Shown one piece after another: positions 1-7,975 of a stretch of 64,000 bases of DNA. Position 1 is the stretch's first letter, and each line of letters opens with the position of its first letter. Origin of the DNA: Sulfurovum sp. Lineage in GTDB: Bacteria; Campylobacterota; Campylobacteria; Campylobacterales; Sulfurovaceae. A model generated the notes under the pieces. The model searched no databases. It had not been told where the DNA came from and saw only the letters and a list, made by a program, of their open reading frames with translations. The position numbers and the translations under genes are program-made. Location: NCBI GenBank assembly GCA_024637255.1, contig JAGXFO010000021.1, forward strand, positions 1 through 64,000. The letters run 5' to 3'.

Positions 1-372
1 GTATAATATTTTTCATAAGCTGACTCTTTTTTCTGTTGGATTTTTGTCGTAAAAAATTATAACTTTTTGAAATCAGAATCAGCTTTTTTACTGCGTTAAA
101 ACTTAAATAATCAACTTTTTGTGGGGATTTGCAAGTGGCTCATGTTTCAATGTTTTCTTTTGTAATATTATGTTGCAGTTCCAATCTTTATCCTTTTTAT
201 GCAATCTACCTATTCACTATTTTAGATACATAAAGGCAGCAGGTAAAATTTTGAATTCGATTATAGCGTGATTTTTTTAAGAAAAGGAGAAAATAATTAC
301 AAAAAAAGTATTAGAAATGAAAAAAATAAATCACTGTGCTATAATCACAAAAAAACATGAGCAAGGACACGT
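1..372. other. Intergenic region, left edge
   Basis: There is no convincing coding sequence here. An inverted repeat (AAGCTGA at 17-23, TCAGCTT at 79-85, followed by a run of T) could be the end of an upstream transcription unit, but its 55-base loop is long. A minus-strand ATG at 13-15 could open a gene leaving the window to the left; with only five codons visible this cannot be judged. The right-hand end holds a likely -10 box for the ABC transporter gene. Confidence 0.5.
340..345 (+). promoter_or_regulatory. Candidate -10 box (TATAAT) for the ABC transporter gene
   Basis: A perfect TATAAT lies 27 bases before the TTG start at 373. No good -35 box is visible at the usual spacing, which is common in Campylobacterota promoters. 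An AAGGA ribosome binding site follows at 363-367. Confidence 0.45.
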
Positions 373-2139
373 TTGGTTAACAAAAAATGCACTATCAAAG
401 GTATATTTATAGAACTTCTCACCTACAGAAGAGAAGTTCTATTTGGAAATATTATAGCCATACTTGCCACGCTTCTTGTGGTGCTTATTCCCCTTTTTAT
501 TCCCATACTTGTCGATGAGTTACTGCTAGGGAAAGACCATGGTTTTATAGCTTTTGTGAATCAGTATCTTTTTACTAGTGATGTAAAAGGTTATATCTTT
601 TTTGTTTTGGGTGTTATTATCATGCTTCGCATTCTAAGTACGCTTTTGTCAATACTCCAAAGCAAAATATTTGTTTCCATATCAAAAAATATTACTTACA
701 ATATGAGGGCCTCATTGCTTGAGCATCTCAAGCGTATCTCACTCAAAGAGTTTGAGATGATGCGTGTAGGAGCAGTTACCTCCAAGTTGGTTACCGATGT
801 GGAAACCGTAGACGGTTTTATAAGTTCAACTATCTCTAAACTTATCGTGGCAGTATTGTTGTTGCTTTTTTCTGCGGTTATATTACTTGCTATACACTGG
901 CAGTTGGCTATTTTTATCCTGATTACCAATCCTATTGTGGTACTTTTTACTGTAAAGATGGCAAGAAACATTGGTGAGCTCAAAAAAGAAGAGAACAAAG
1001 CTGTGGAAATGTTTCAGTCTTCACTTACTGAAACACTTGAACTTTTTCATCAGATACGTGCAGCCAACAAAGAAGAATATTTTTTTGAAGAGAGCAGAGG
1101 TAGAGCAGAGGCCTTAAAAGAGCACTCTGTGAATTATGGATATAAGTCAGATGCCGCGCAAAAATTCTCTTCGCTGGTTTTTCTGACAGGCTATGAGATA
1201 TTGAGAGCTGTGAGTATCTTGGCGGTAGCATACAGTGACCTATCCGTGGGGCTTATGTTGGCTATTTTCTCCTACCTTTGGGTGATGGTAGGCCCTACAC
1301 ACGATATCATCAACTTTCAGTATGTACTTTCGACTGCGAAGGCGGCATGTAAACGCATAGAAAGTATTTACCAGATGGAGCAAGAACCACAAATAACAGA
1401 ACAAGTCAATCCATTTACGGCGAAGCATGCCATTGATATTGAGGTAAAAAATCTCTCATTTGCCTATCTTGAAAATAAAAATATATTAACAAATATTAAT
1501 ATAAAAATAAAGGAAGGATCAAAGGTAGCTATCGTCGGTGCAAGCGGCTCCGGTAAAACAACATTGGCGAACATACTGGTAGGTTTCTATCCATTGGGTG
1601 AGGGTGAAATTCTGTACGGTTCTGTCTCTAGTAAGGCGCTCAAACTTGCAACTATCAGAGAGAATATTCATCTTATCTTGCAACATCCTAAACTATTTAA
1701 TGATACAATGCGCTTTAATCTAACGCTTGGTAAAGCTTATAGTGATGAAGCAGTAAAAAATGCATTGCACATCGCACAGCTGGATGATGTTATAGAGCGT
1801 TTAGATTTGGGACTTGATACTCTCGTTGGGAAAGATGGTATCAAACTTAGCGGAGGACAGCGCCAAAGAGTAGCCATTGCCAGGATGATTTTATCAGATC
1901 CCAGAGTGGTTATTTTTGATGAATCAACTTCAGCTTTGGATGTGCATACCGAGGTCAAACTTTTTGGTGCCTTGCAAGACTTTTTGGCTCAAAAGACGGT
2001 CATCACCATAGCACACAGACTCAGTACCATTAAAAGTGCAGAGTTTATTTATGTATTGGAAGACGGGGTGGTAGTTGATAGCGGTACACCCAAAGAGCTG
2101 TTGGCAAAAGATGAAAGTTATTTTTCAAGTATGGTTTAG
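373..2139 (+). CDS. ABC transporter, fused permease and ATPase (MsbA-like exporter)
   Basis: This is a 588-aa half-transporter that would work as a homodimer in the inner membrane, probably exporting a lipid or other hydrophobic compound. The N-terminal half (about 20-310) holds around six membrane helices. The C-terminal half is an ABC ATPase with Walker A GASGSGKTT (K395), signature LSGGQRQR near 495, Walker B VVIFDESTSALD and a H-loop IAHRLSTI. It starts at TTG with AAGGA 5 bases upstream; no ATG fits the family N-terminus better. It ends 14 bases before uppP, so the two are probably cotranscribed. Lipid-linked sugar or LPS-core export would fit a uppP neighbour, but the substrate is inference. 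Confidence 0.85.
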   Translation: MVNKKCTIKGIFIELLTYRREVLFGNIIAILATLLVVLIPLFIPILVDELLLGKDHGFIAFVNQYLFTSDVKGYIFFVLGVIIMLRILSTLLSILQSKIFVSISKNITYNMRASLLEHLKRISLKEFEMMRVGAVTSKLVTDVETVDGFISSTISKLIVAVLLLLFSAVILLAIHWQLAIFILITNPIVVLFTVKMARNIGELKKEENKAVEMFQSSLTETLELFHQIRAANKEEYFFEESRGRAEALKEHSVNYGYKSDAAQKFSSLVFLTGYEILRAVSILAVAYSDLSVGLMLAIFSYLWVMVGPTHDIINFQYVLSTAKAACKRIESIYQMEQEPQITEQVNPFTAKHAIDIEVKNLSFAYLENKNILTNINIKIKEGSKVAIVGASGSGKTTLANILVGFYPLGEGEILYGSVSSKALKLATIRENIHLILQHPKLFNDTMRFNLTLGKAYSDEAVKNALHIAQLDDVIERLDLGLDTLVGKDGIKLSGGQRQRVAIARMILSDPRVVIFDESTSALDVHTEVKLFGALQDFLAQKTVITIAHRLSTIKSAEFIYVLEDGVVVDSGTPKELLAKDESYFSSMV

Positions 2140-2153
2140 ATAAAAGGAACACA

Positions 2154-2918
2154 TTGGATATTTTTCAAGCAATCATCATAGGTATTATTGAAGGTTTTAC
2201 TGAGTTTTTGCCCATTTCTTCGACTGGGCACATGATAGTCGCCAGTGAGTTCTTGGGTGTTTCTCAGGATGCACTGACAAAAGCCTATGAAGTGATCATT
2301 CAATTTGCAGCGATCCTTGCTGTAATGCTCATCTATAAAGAAAAAATTACGTTCAAAAAAATAGACCTATGGCAAAAACTTTTTGTTGCCTTTTTACCTT
2401 TGGCTATAGTAGGCTTCATCTTCAAGGACCAGATTAAAGCACTTTTTACTGTTGAGATCGTTGCATGGATGTTCATTGTCGGTGGTTTGGTCTTTCTTGT
2501 GGTTGAGTATTTTTATGAAGAAAAAGAGTCCCATGTTCGTGATGTGGAAAAAGTAAGTTATAAGCAGGCACTCTGGGTAGGGATAGCACAGATATTTTCA
2601 CTTATCCCGGGTACAAGCAGAGCAGGGGCCACTATCATCGGTGGCTTGTTGACAGGACTGGACAGAAAAGCGTCCGCAGAATTTTCTTTTTTACTTGCGA
2701 TTCCTGTGATGGCAGCAGTCAGTGGATATGATCTGCTTAAACATTATCAGGAGTTTGCAGACGCAAACTGGGGTGCTTTTATTGCCGGTTTTATTGCGGC
2801 ATTTATTGTTGCCTATTTGACGATTAAGCTTTTTCTTGCATTTATTCAGCGTTTTACCTTTGTAGCATTCGGTATTTACCGGATCATTTTTGGGATTATT
2901 TTACTGATGATAATCTAA
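2154..2918 (+). CDS. uppP: Undecaprenyl-diphosphatase (UppP/BacA)
   Basis: The enzyme is integral to the inner membrane and dephosphorylates undecaprenyl diphosphate to recycle the lipid carrier for peptidoglycan and surface glycans; overexpression of family members gives bacitracin resistance. The 254-aa length is normal. The N-terminal motif GIIEGFTEFLPISSTGHM (about residues 9-26) and the second motif SLIPGTSRAGATI (about 148-160) are the two conserved catalytic loops of the BacA family. It starts at TTG 14 bases after the ABC transporter stop, preceded by AAAGGAA. About eight hydrophobic segments are visible. Confidence 0.95.
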   Translation: MDIFQAIIIGIIEGFTEFLPISSTGHMIVASEFLGVSQDALTKAYEVIIQFAAILAVMLIYKEKITFKKIDLWQKLFVAFLPLAIVGFIFKDQIKALFTVEIVAWMFIVGGLVFLVVEYFYEEKESHVRDVEKVSYKQALWVGIAQIFSLIPGTSRAGATIIGGLLTGLDRKASAEFSFLLAIPVMAAVSGYDLLKHYQEFADANWGAFIAGFIAAFIVAYLTIKLFLAFIQRFTFVAFGIYRIIFGIILLMII

Positions 2919-3024
2919 ATGCTATGGGGGCTTGGATTTATAGAATCTCTTACGGGAGTTTCTGTTAAGTTCAAAAATATTTTTTGGACGTGAACGAGAT
3001 AAGCTCGTATTTTAAAGGTACATA
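2919..3024 (+). promoter_or_regulatory. Hairpin-rich 5' leader of the DEAD-box helicase gene
   Basis: Between uppP and the helicase there are at least two stem-loops on the coding strand: AGAATCTC/GAGTTTCT with one mismatch (about 2942-2963) and ACGAG/CTCGT with a five-base loop (2994-3008), the second followed by ATTTT and then the ribosome binding site. Cold-inducible RNA helicase genes often carry structured leaders that control their own expression. That role here is inference; part of the structure could instead terminate the uppP transcript. Confidence 0.4.
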
Positions 3025-4407
3025 ATGAAATTTAGTGAATTTGATTTTCATGCCGACATAGTAAAAGGTGTGAAAATAGCAGGCTTCAAGGAGCCAAGCC
3101 CCATTCAGGAATTGGCCATTCCTATAGTGATGAATGGATCAGATATGGTGGGACAGGCACATACGGGTACAGGCAAAACTGCAGCGTTTGGTTTACCTAT
3201 ACTGGACAGACTTGCAAAAGGCGAGATAGAAAGAGCATTGGTGATTACACCTACAAGAGAGCTTGCAACCCAAGTGGCCGATGAACTCTACCACCTGGGG
3301 CGTTTTGCGGGTATTAGAACCTTAACGGTATATGGAGGGATCGGATATGGTCGTCAAATAGCACTCATCCATAAGGGCGTGCAAATTGTCGTGGCAACAC
3401 CGGGGAGACTCAAGGACCTGTACAAAAAAGGCAAGATTGATGTTTTTAATCCCGAAATAGTAGTACTTGACGAAGCGGATGAAATGCTTGATATGGGTTT
3501 TCTTGACGATATCAAAGAGATCTTTGAATATATCCCCCAAAACAGACAAACGCTGCTTTTTTCTGCAACCATGCCTGAACCTATTAAAGAATTGGCAAGT
3601 CATATTCTTTTTCAGCCTGAGTTTATTTCAGCTGTGGGAGAAGATGAAACAACCAATAACATCATTGATCAGCGCTATTATATGATTAATGAAAATCAAA
3701 GAGATGATGCCATAGTAAGACTACTTGAGACAGAAGATACCAATAAATGTATCATATTTTGCCGTATGAAGCGTGAGGTGGACAGACTGGCGGAGTACCT
3801 AAATGCACTAGGGTTTAGTGCTAGTGGTTTACATGGTGATTTGGAGCAGACAGAGAGGGAAGCAGTGATCAAAGCCTATAGAAGAGGTGAGACTAAAATC
3901 ATGGTAGCCACAGATGTCGCTGCGCGTGGCCTTGATGTTAAAGATGTCACCCATGTGTTTAATTACCATATTCCTTTTGATCCGCAATCCTATGTACACC
4001 GTATTGGTCGTACAGGCCGTGCAGGTAAGAGCGGACAGGCTATAACTCTTGTGACAACTGAAGAGTTTAAAGAGCTTCAGCGTATCCAGAAAGAAGTAGG
4101 TGCAGAGATGCGTTTGGCCACCATACAAGGTGGTGCGGGACTTGATGATTCCGGCCGTGAGTACCTTGCGGAACAGATAAGAGACATTCATGTACACAGT
4201 GAAGCAGCAGCATTACTGGAGTATATGGGAGATATGGACAAAACATTGCTTTTAGAAAAGCTTGTTTCTCGACTTTTGGAGCAAGAGCAACACAACACAG
4301 GATCCCAGATTGGTTTTGATCAAGATACGGTAGATGAGATGATGGAAGACTACACAACTGAACAAAAAGAAACACGAAACAGCAATCGAAGAAGAAAAAG
4401 AAGATAA
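3025..4407 (+). CDS. DEAD-box ATP-dependent RNA helicase (DeaD/CsdA-like)
   Basis: An ATP-driven RNA unwinding enzyme of the cytoplasm, 460 aa. Both RecA-like domains are complete: Walker A AHTGTGKT (45-52), PTREL, the DEAD box at 149-152, SAT (motif III), and in domain 2 the ARGLD and HRIGRTGRAG motifs. The C-terminal 80 residues have no RNA-binding fold I recognise and end in a basic tail (SNRRRKRR). Its likely role is in ribosome assembly or mRNA decay, especially in the cold. It is one of two DEAD-box genes in the window (the other at 12421) and differs from it in the linker and tail. It probably has its own structured leader. Confidence 0.92.
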   Translation: MKFSEFDFHADIVKGVKIAGFKEPSPIQELAIPIVMNGSDMVGQAHTGTGKTAAFGLPILDRLAKGEIERALVITPTRELATQVADELYHLGRFAGIRTLTVYGGIGYGRQIALIHKGVQIVVATPGRLKDLYKKGKIDVFNPEIVVLDEADEMLDMGFLDDIKEIFEYIPQNRQTLLFSATMPEPIKELASHILFQPEFISAVGEDETTNNIIDQRYYMINENQRDDAIVRLLETEDTNKCIIFCRMKREVDRLAEYLNALGFSASGLHGDLEQTEREAVIKAYRRGETKIMVATDVAARGLDVKDVTHVFNYHIPFDPQSYVHRIGRTGRAGKSGQAITLVTTEEFKELQRIQKEVGAEMRLATIQGGAGLDDSGREYLAEQIRDIHVHSEAAALLEYMGDMDKTLLLEKLVSRLLEQEQHNTGSQIGFDQDTVDEMMEDYTTEQKETRNSNRRRKRR

Positions 4408-4483
4408 TTCTTTTTTTTTAACTAATAGCAAGCAAAACTGTTTTAAAATTAAGCGAATTAAACTACGAAAAGGTTAGGTTAAG

Positions 4484-4720
4484 ATGGAAATTGATTTGGT
4501 GGGCGAAAGCCTGAAATTTATGGTATTGGGGATGTTGATTGTGTTCGTATTCCTACTTTTACTTGTGGAGATAATGAAACTTCAGGCTAAAATAATAAAT
4601 AAATTCTTCCCAGAGAAGGTACCTGAAGTAGTTCCTGCTCCAAGCAGTAATGCTACACAAGAGACACATCATGTTGCAGCAATTATCGCAGCTGTCACAG
4701 AATTTCGCAAACAATCATAA
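4484..4720 (+). CDS. oadG: Oxaloacetate decarboxylase gamma subunit (OadG family)
   Basis: A 78-aa protein with a single membrane helix (about 12-32) and a hydrophilic tail, the usual size and plan of OadG, which anchors and assembles the alpha and beta subunits of the sodium-pumping decarboxylase. Sequence alone is weakly diagnostic for such a short protein; its place immediately before oadA and oadB makes the call strong. The start ATG follows a poor AAAGGTTAGG ribosome binding site, and the gap to oadA is 15 bases. Confidence 0.8.
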   Translation: MEIDLVGESLKFMVLGMLIVFVFLLLLVEIMKLQAKIINKFFPEKVPEVVPAPSSNATQETHHVAAIIAAVTEFRKQS

Positions 4721-4735
4721 ACAAGGTATCAAAAA

Positions 4736-6526
4736 ATGGCTAAAAAATATATTGACGTGATGGATACAACTTTTAGAGATGGCTTTCAGTCTGTCTTTGG
4801 CGGTCGTGTACTTATGGATGACTTTTTTCCTGCAGTAGAAGCAGCAAAAAAAGCGGGTATTACCCACTTCGAATTTGGTGGAGGAGCAAGATTTCAGTCA
4901 CTTTACTTTTATTTACAGGAAGATGCATTTGAAATGATGGATGGTTTTAGAGAAATCGTAGGACCAGATGCTAACCTCCAAGTGCTTTCACGCGGTATTA
5001 ACACCGTAATGCTTGACACAGGTAGCCGTGAAATGATTGAGCTTTTTGCAAAGATGTTTAAGAAGCACGGAACAACAACAGTTCGTAACTTTGATGCACT
5101 TAACGATGTAAATAATCTCGCATTCTCTTCAGAAATGATTAAAAAACATGGGATGAACCATGAAGTGGTTGTCACAATGATGGATTTACCACCAGGATGT
5201 ACTGGCGCACATGATGTGGCTTTTTATGAAAAAACTTTGAGAAATATTTTAGATTCGGGTATCGCATTTGACAGTGTTTGTTTTAAAGATGCTTCAGGGA
5301 CAGCGAATCCGCATAAAGTCTACGAGACTATTGAAATGGCAAGAAAGCTTCTGGGCGAATCAGTACATCTTAGACTACATACGCATGAAACAGCCGGTGT
5401 ATCTGTTGCTTCTTACCTTGCAGCACTGGAGGCAGGTGCAAATGGTATAGACATGGCAGCATCTCCAGTGAGTGGCGGAACATCTCAACCGGATATTTTG
5501 ACTATGCTTCATGCAACCAAGGGATCTAACTACAACTTGGGAGATTTGCAATTAGATAAAATACTCAAGTATGAAGAGAGACTCAAAGAGTGTCTTTCTG
5601 ATTATCTTATACCACCAGAAGCTACGCAGGTTTCACCTTTGATTCCATTTTCACCTATGCCTGGCGGTGCATTGACAGCCAATACACAGATGATGAGAGA
5701 TTCAGGGGAATTAGGTAGGTTTGATGAAGTAATCGCTGCGATGAAAGAAGTGGTTGAACGTGGCGGTTACGGTACTTCCGTAACGCCGGTTAGCCAATTT
5801 TATTGGCAGCAGGCATATGCAAACGTGATGTTTGGACCATGGAAGCAGATAGCACCAGGATATGGACGTATGGTATTAGGGTACTTCGGTAAAACACCGG
5901 TTGAGGCCGACAAAGAGATTATCGAACTTGCATCACAAAAATTAAAACTTGAGCCAACCACAGAAAATCCTTTAGATATTGCAGACAGAGATGAAAAAAA
6001 ATCTATAGCACATTGGACAAAAGTGCTTGAAGATGAAGGACTTGAAGCAACAGAAGAAAATATCTTCATTGCAGGTGCATGTGATCAAAAAGGTATTGCG
6101 TTCCTGAAGGGTGAAAGCCCTCTCATGGTAAGAAAAGGTAAAAATAATTGTAGCGGAGAAGCAGACATGGCAGGAAATTATACAGTAGTAGTAGATGGTA
6201 AACAATATAGTGTACAGGTAGCAGAAGGTGAGGGCGATATTCAAATTTCACCGGCCAAAGTAAATGCTGTAGCTGAAGCAGCAGCACCTACCGTGCTTGC
6301 TAGTGGAGAGGGGAGCGTAGAGATACATTCACAAACTCCCGGAAATGTATGGAAAATCACTAAAAATCCTGGAGATACCGTAGCAGAGGGTGATGTGATC
6401 ATGATTCTTGAAGCAATGAAAATGGAAATTGATATTACGGCACCAAAAGCAGGTAAAATTGCCTCAATCAATGTTAATGTTAATGATTCAGTCGCTGATG
6501 CACAACTGTTAGCCACAATGGTGTAA
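4736..6526 (+). CDS. oadA: Biotin-dependent oxaloacetate decarboxylase alpha subunit / pyruvate carboxylase subunit B
   Basis: A 596-aa protein with an N-terminal carboxyltransferase TIM barrel (about 1-290: DTTFRDGFQS, a lysine in FKDASGTANP, metal ligands in HTHETAG), a conserved PYC_OADA domain (about 300-470) and a C-terminal biotinyl domain with the EAMKMEI motif, so K562 is the predicted biotin site. It transfers CO2 between oxaloacetate and biotin. With the membrane subunits beside it, it most likely forms the Na+-pumping oxaloacetate decarboxylase. In Campylobacterota the same subunit can also act as the B subunit of pyruvate carboxylase together with a separate biotin carboxylase, which is not in this window. 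It is cotranscribed with oadG and oadB. Confidence 0.92.
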   Translation: MAKKYIDVMDTTFRDGFQSVFGGRVLMDDFFPAVEAAKKAGITHFEFGGGARFQSLYFYLQEDAFEMMDGFREIVGPDANLQVLSRGINTVMLDTGSREMIELFAKMFKKHGTTTVRNFDALNDVNNLAFSSEMIKKHGMNHEVVVTMMDLPPGCTGAHDVAFYEKTLRNILDSGIAFDSVCFKDASGTANPHKVYETIEMARKLLGESVHLRLHTHETAGVSVASYLAALEAGANGIDMAASPVSGGTSQPDILTMLHATKGSNYNLGDLQLDKILKYEERLKECLSDYLIPPEATQVSPLIPFSPMPGGALTANTQMMRDSGELGRFDEVIAAMKEVVERGGYGTSVTPVSQFYWQQAYANVMFGPWKQIAPGYGRMVLGYFGKTPVEADKEIIELASQKLKLEPTTENPLDIADRDEKKSIAHWTKVLEDEGLEATEENIFIAGACDQKGIAFLKGESPLMVRKGKNNCSGEADMAGNYTVVVDGKQYSVQVAEGEGDIQISPAKVNAVAEAAAPTVLASGEGSVEIHSQTPGNVWKITKNPGDTVAEGDVIMILEAMKMEIDITAPKAGKIASINVNVNDSVADAQLLATMV

Positions 6527-6528
6527 TC

Positions 6529-7857
6529 ATGAAGTTTAAGCATTTTCTACTTTCGATGTTGTTTGCTTTTGCAGCATTCACATCAACGGTACAAGCCTCT
6601 TCGGTGCCAGAAGCTTCTGCTGTAGCCACGGCAGAAGAGAAAGTATATGAGTCTAAATCTGTGGTTGCACTTCTTGAAAGTTTTTTTGAAACTACTGGTC
6701 TTTATTCAATGCTAAATCCCAAAGATGGTGTCAAGAGTGGTCACGGTGAAGAGTTGAGCCATTTTGCCCAAAGTTGGGGTAGGCTTATTATGTTCATTAT
6801 TGTTTTTATTCTTTTCTATTTGGCGATTGCTAAAGGGTTTGAGCCTCTTCTTCTCCTTCCGATTGCCTTTGGAGGACTCCTTGCCAATATACCTATAGCC
6901 AATATGACAGGCGAAGAAGGAATGCTGGGTATTATTTACAATATGGGTATAGCAAACCAATTCTTCCCTTTGCTTATTTTTATGGGTGTGGGGGCTATGA
7001 CAGACTTTGGTCCGTTGCTTTCAAATCCTAAAACAGCACTACTTGGAGGTGCTGCTCAGTTTGGTATTTTTGGTTCACTTGTTGGTGCAGCGGTATTATC
7101 CCAATATACTGGAATGGTAGACTTTTCACTCAAACAGTGCGCAGCTATAAGTATTATTGGTGGGGCAGATGGCCCGACCTCTATCTTTATTGCCTCTGCA
7201 CTGGCGCCTGAACTCCTTGGAGCTATTGCTGTGGCTGCTTATTCTTATATGGCATTGGTTCCAGTCATCCAGCCTCCTATTATGAAGGCATTGACTACGC
7301 TAGAAGAGCGTAGAATTGTGATGAAGTCAACGAGAAAAGTGAATAAACTTGAAAAACTTATTTTTCCATTGATTGTAGTAATGATGATTGCACTTATTTT
7401 GCCAGATGCCGCACCTCTTATGGGCGCTTTTGCTTTGGGTAACTTTGCTAAAGAGTCAGGTGTAGTAGATAGACTTTCTAATGAAATGCAAAATTCACTT
7501 ATCAACATCGTCACCATTTTTCTTGGTTTAGGTGTTGGTTCAAAATTGGCTGCAGAGTCATTTTTGATTGCAGAGACTATGGGAATTATGATTATTGGTC
7601 TTCTTGCATTTGCAGCGGGTACGGCCGCAGGTGTGATTATGGCTAAAATCATGAACAAGTTTTCAAAAGAACCTATTAACCCACTCATAGGAGCCGCAGG
7701 CGTTTCTGCGGTACCGATGGCAGCAAGAGTTGCAAGCAAAGTTGGTTCTGAGGCAAGACCAGGTAACATTTTACTCATGCATGCCATGGGTCCAAATGTG
7801 GCCGGGGTTATTGGTTCAGCAGTTGCAGCAGGTGTTTTACTTTCCATCTTTAAGTAA
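6529..7857 (+). CDS. oadB: Na+-transporting oxaloacetate decarboxylase beta subunit
   Basis: A 442-aa polytopic membrane protein that decarboxylates carboxybiotin and pumps sodium outward. The family motifs are present: GVGAMTDFGPLL, with the aspartate essential for Na+ in characterised homologues, and IIGGADGPTSIF. The N-terminus differs from the shortest family members: residues 1-24 look like a signal peptide ending near VQAS, followed by about 60 polar residues before the first core helix. The gene starts two bases after the oadA stop. A strong hairpin lies 21 bases after its stop, which would end the oadGAB transcript before pckA. Confidence 0.92.
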   Translation: MKFKHFLLSMLFAFAAFTSTVQASSVPEASAVATAEEKVYESKSVVALLESFFETTGLYSMLNPKDGVKSGHGEELSHFAQSWGRLIMFIIVFILFYLAIAKGFEPLLLLPIAFGGLLANIPIANMTGEEGMLGIIYNMGIANQFFPLLIFMGVGAMTDFGPLLSNPKTALLGGAAQFGIFGSLVGAAVLSQYTGMVDFSLKQCAAISIIGGADGPTSIFIASALAPELLGAIAVAAYSYMALVPVIQPPIMKALTTLEERRIVMKSTRKVNKLEKLIFPLIVVMMIALILPDAAPLMGAFALGNFAKESGVVDRLSNEMQNSLINIVTIFLGLGVGSKLAAESFLIAETMGIMIIGLLAFAAGTAAGVIMAKIMNKFSKEPINPLIGAAGVSAVPMAARVASKVGSEARPGNILLMHAMGPNVAGVIGSAVAAGVLLSIFK

Positions 7858-7877
7858 AATATACAGTCTTTGATATG

Positions 7878-7900
7878 ATGCTTCCTCTTTGAGGAAGCAT
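7878..7900 (+). terminator. Perfect 10-bp stem-loop after oadB
   Basis: ATGCTTCCTC and GAGGAAGCAT are perfectly complementary around a TTT loop. No clean T tract follows, so it may be a weak intrinsic terminator or a 3' stabilising hairpin. It separates oadGAB from pckA. Confidence 0.6.
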
Positions 7901-7975
7901 AAGTTTGAAAACAATATATGTTTTTTAATTTATGCTTTAGCATCTAATAAATAAAAATGTACAAAAGAGGATACT

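Noticed and set aside
13..15. Minus-strand ATG at the left edge, possible gene start leaving the window
   Set aside because: Only five codons are visible and the upstream purine-rich stretch is not a clear ribosome binding site, so it was not called.
7245..7943. Minus-strand open frame of 232 codons opposite oadB
   Set aside because: Low-complexity product fully antisense to oadB membrane helices; no start signal.
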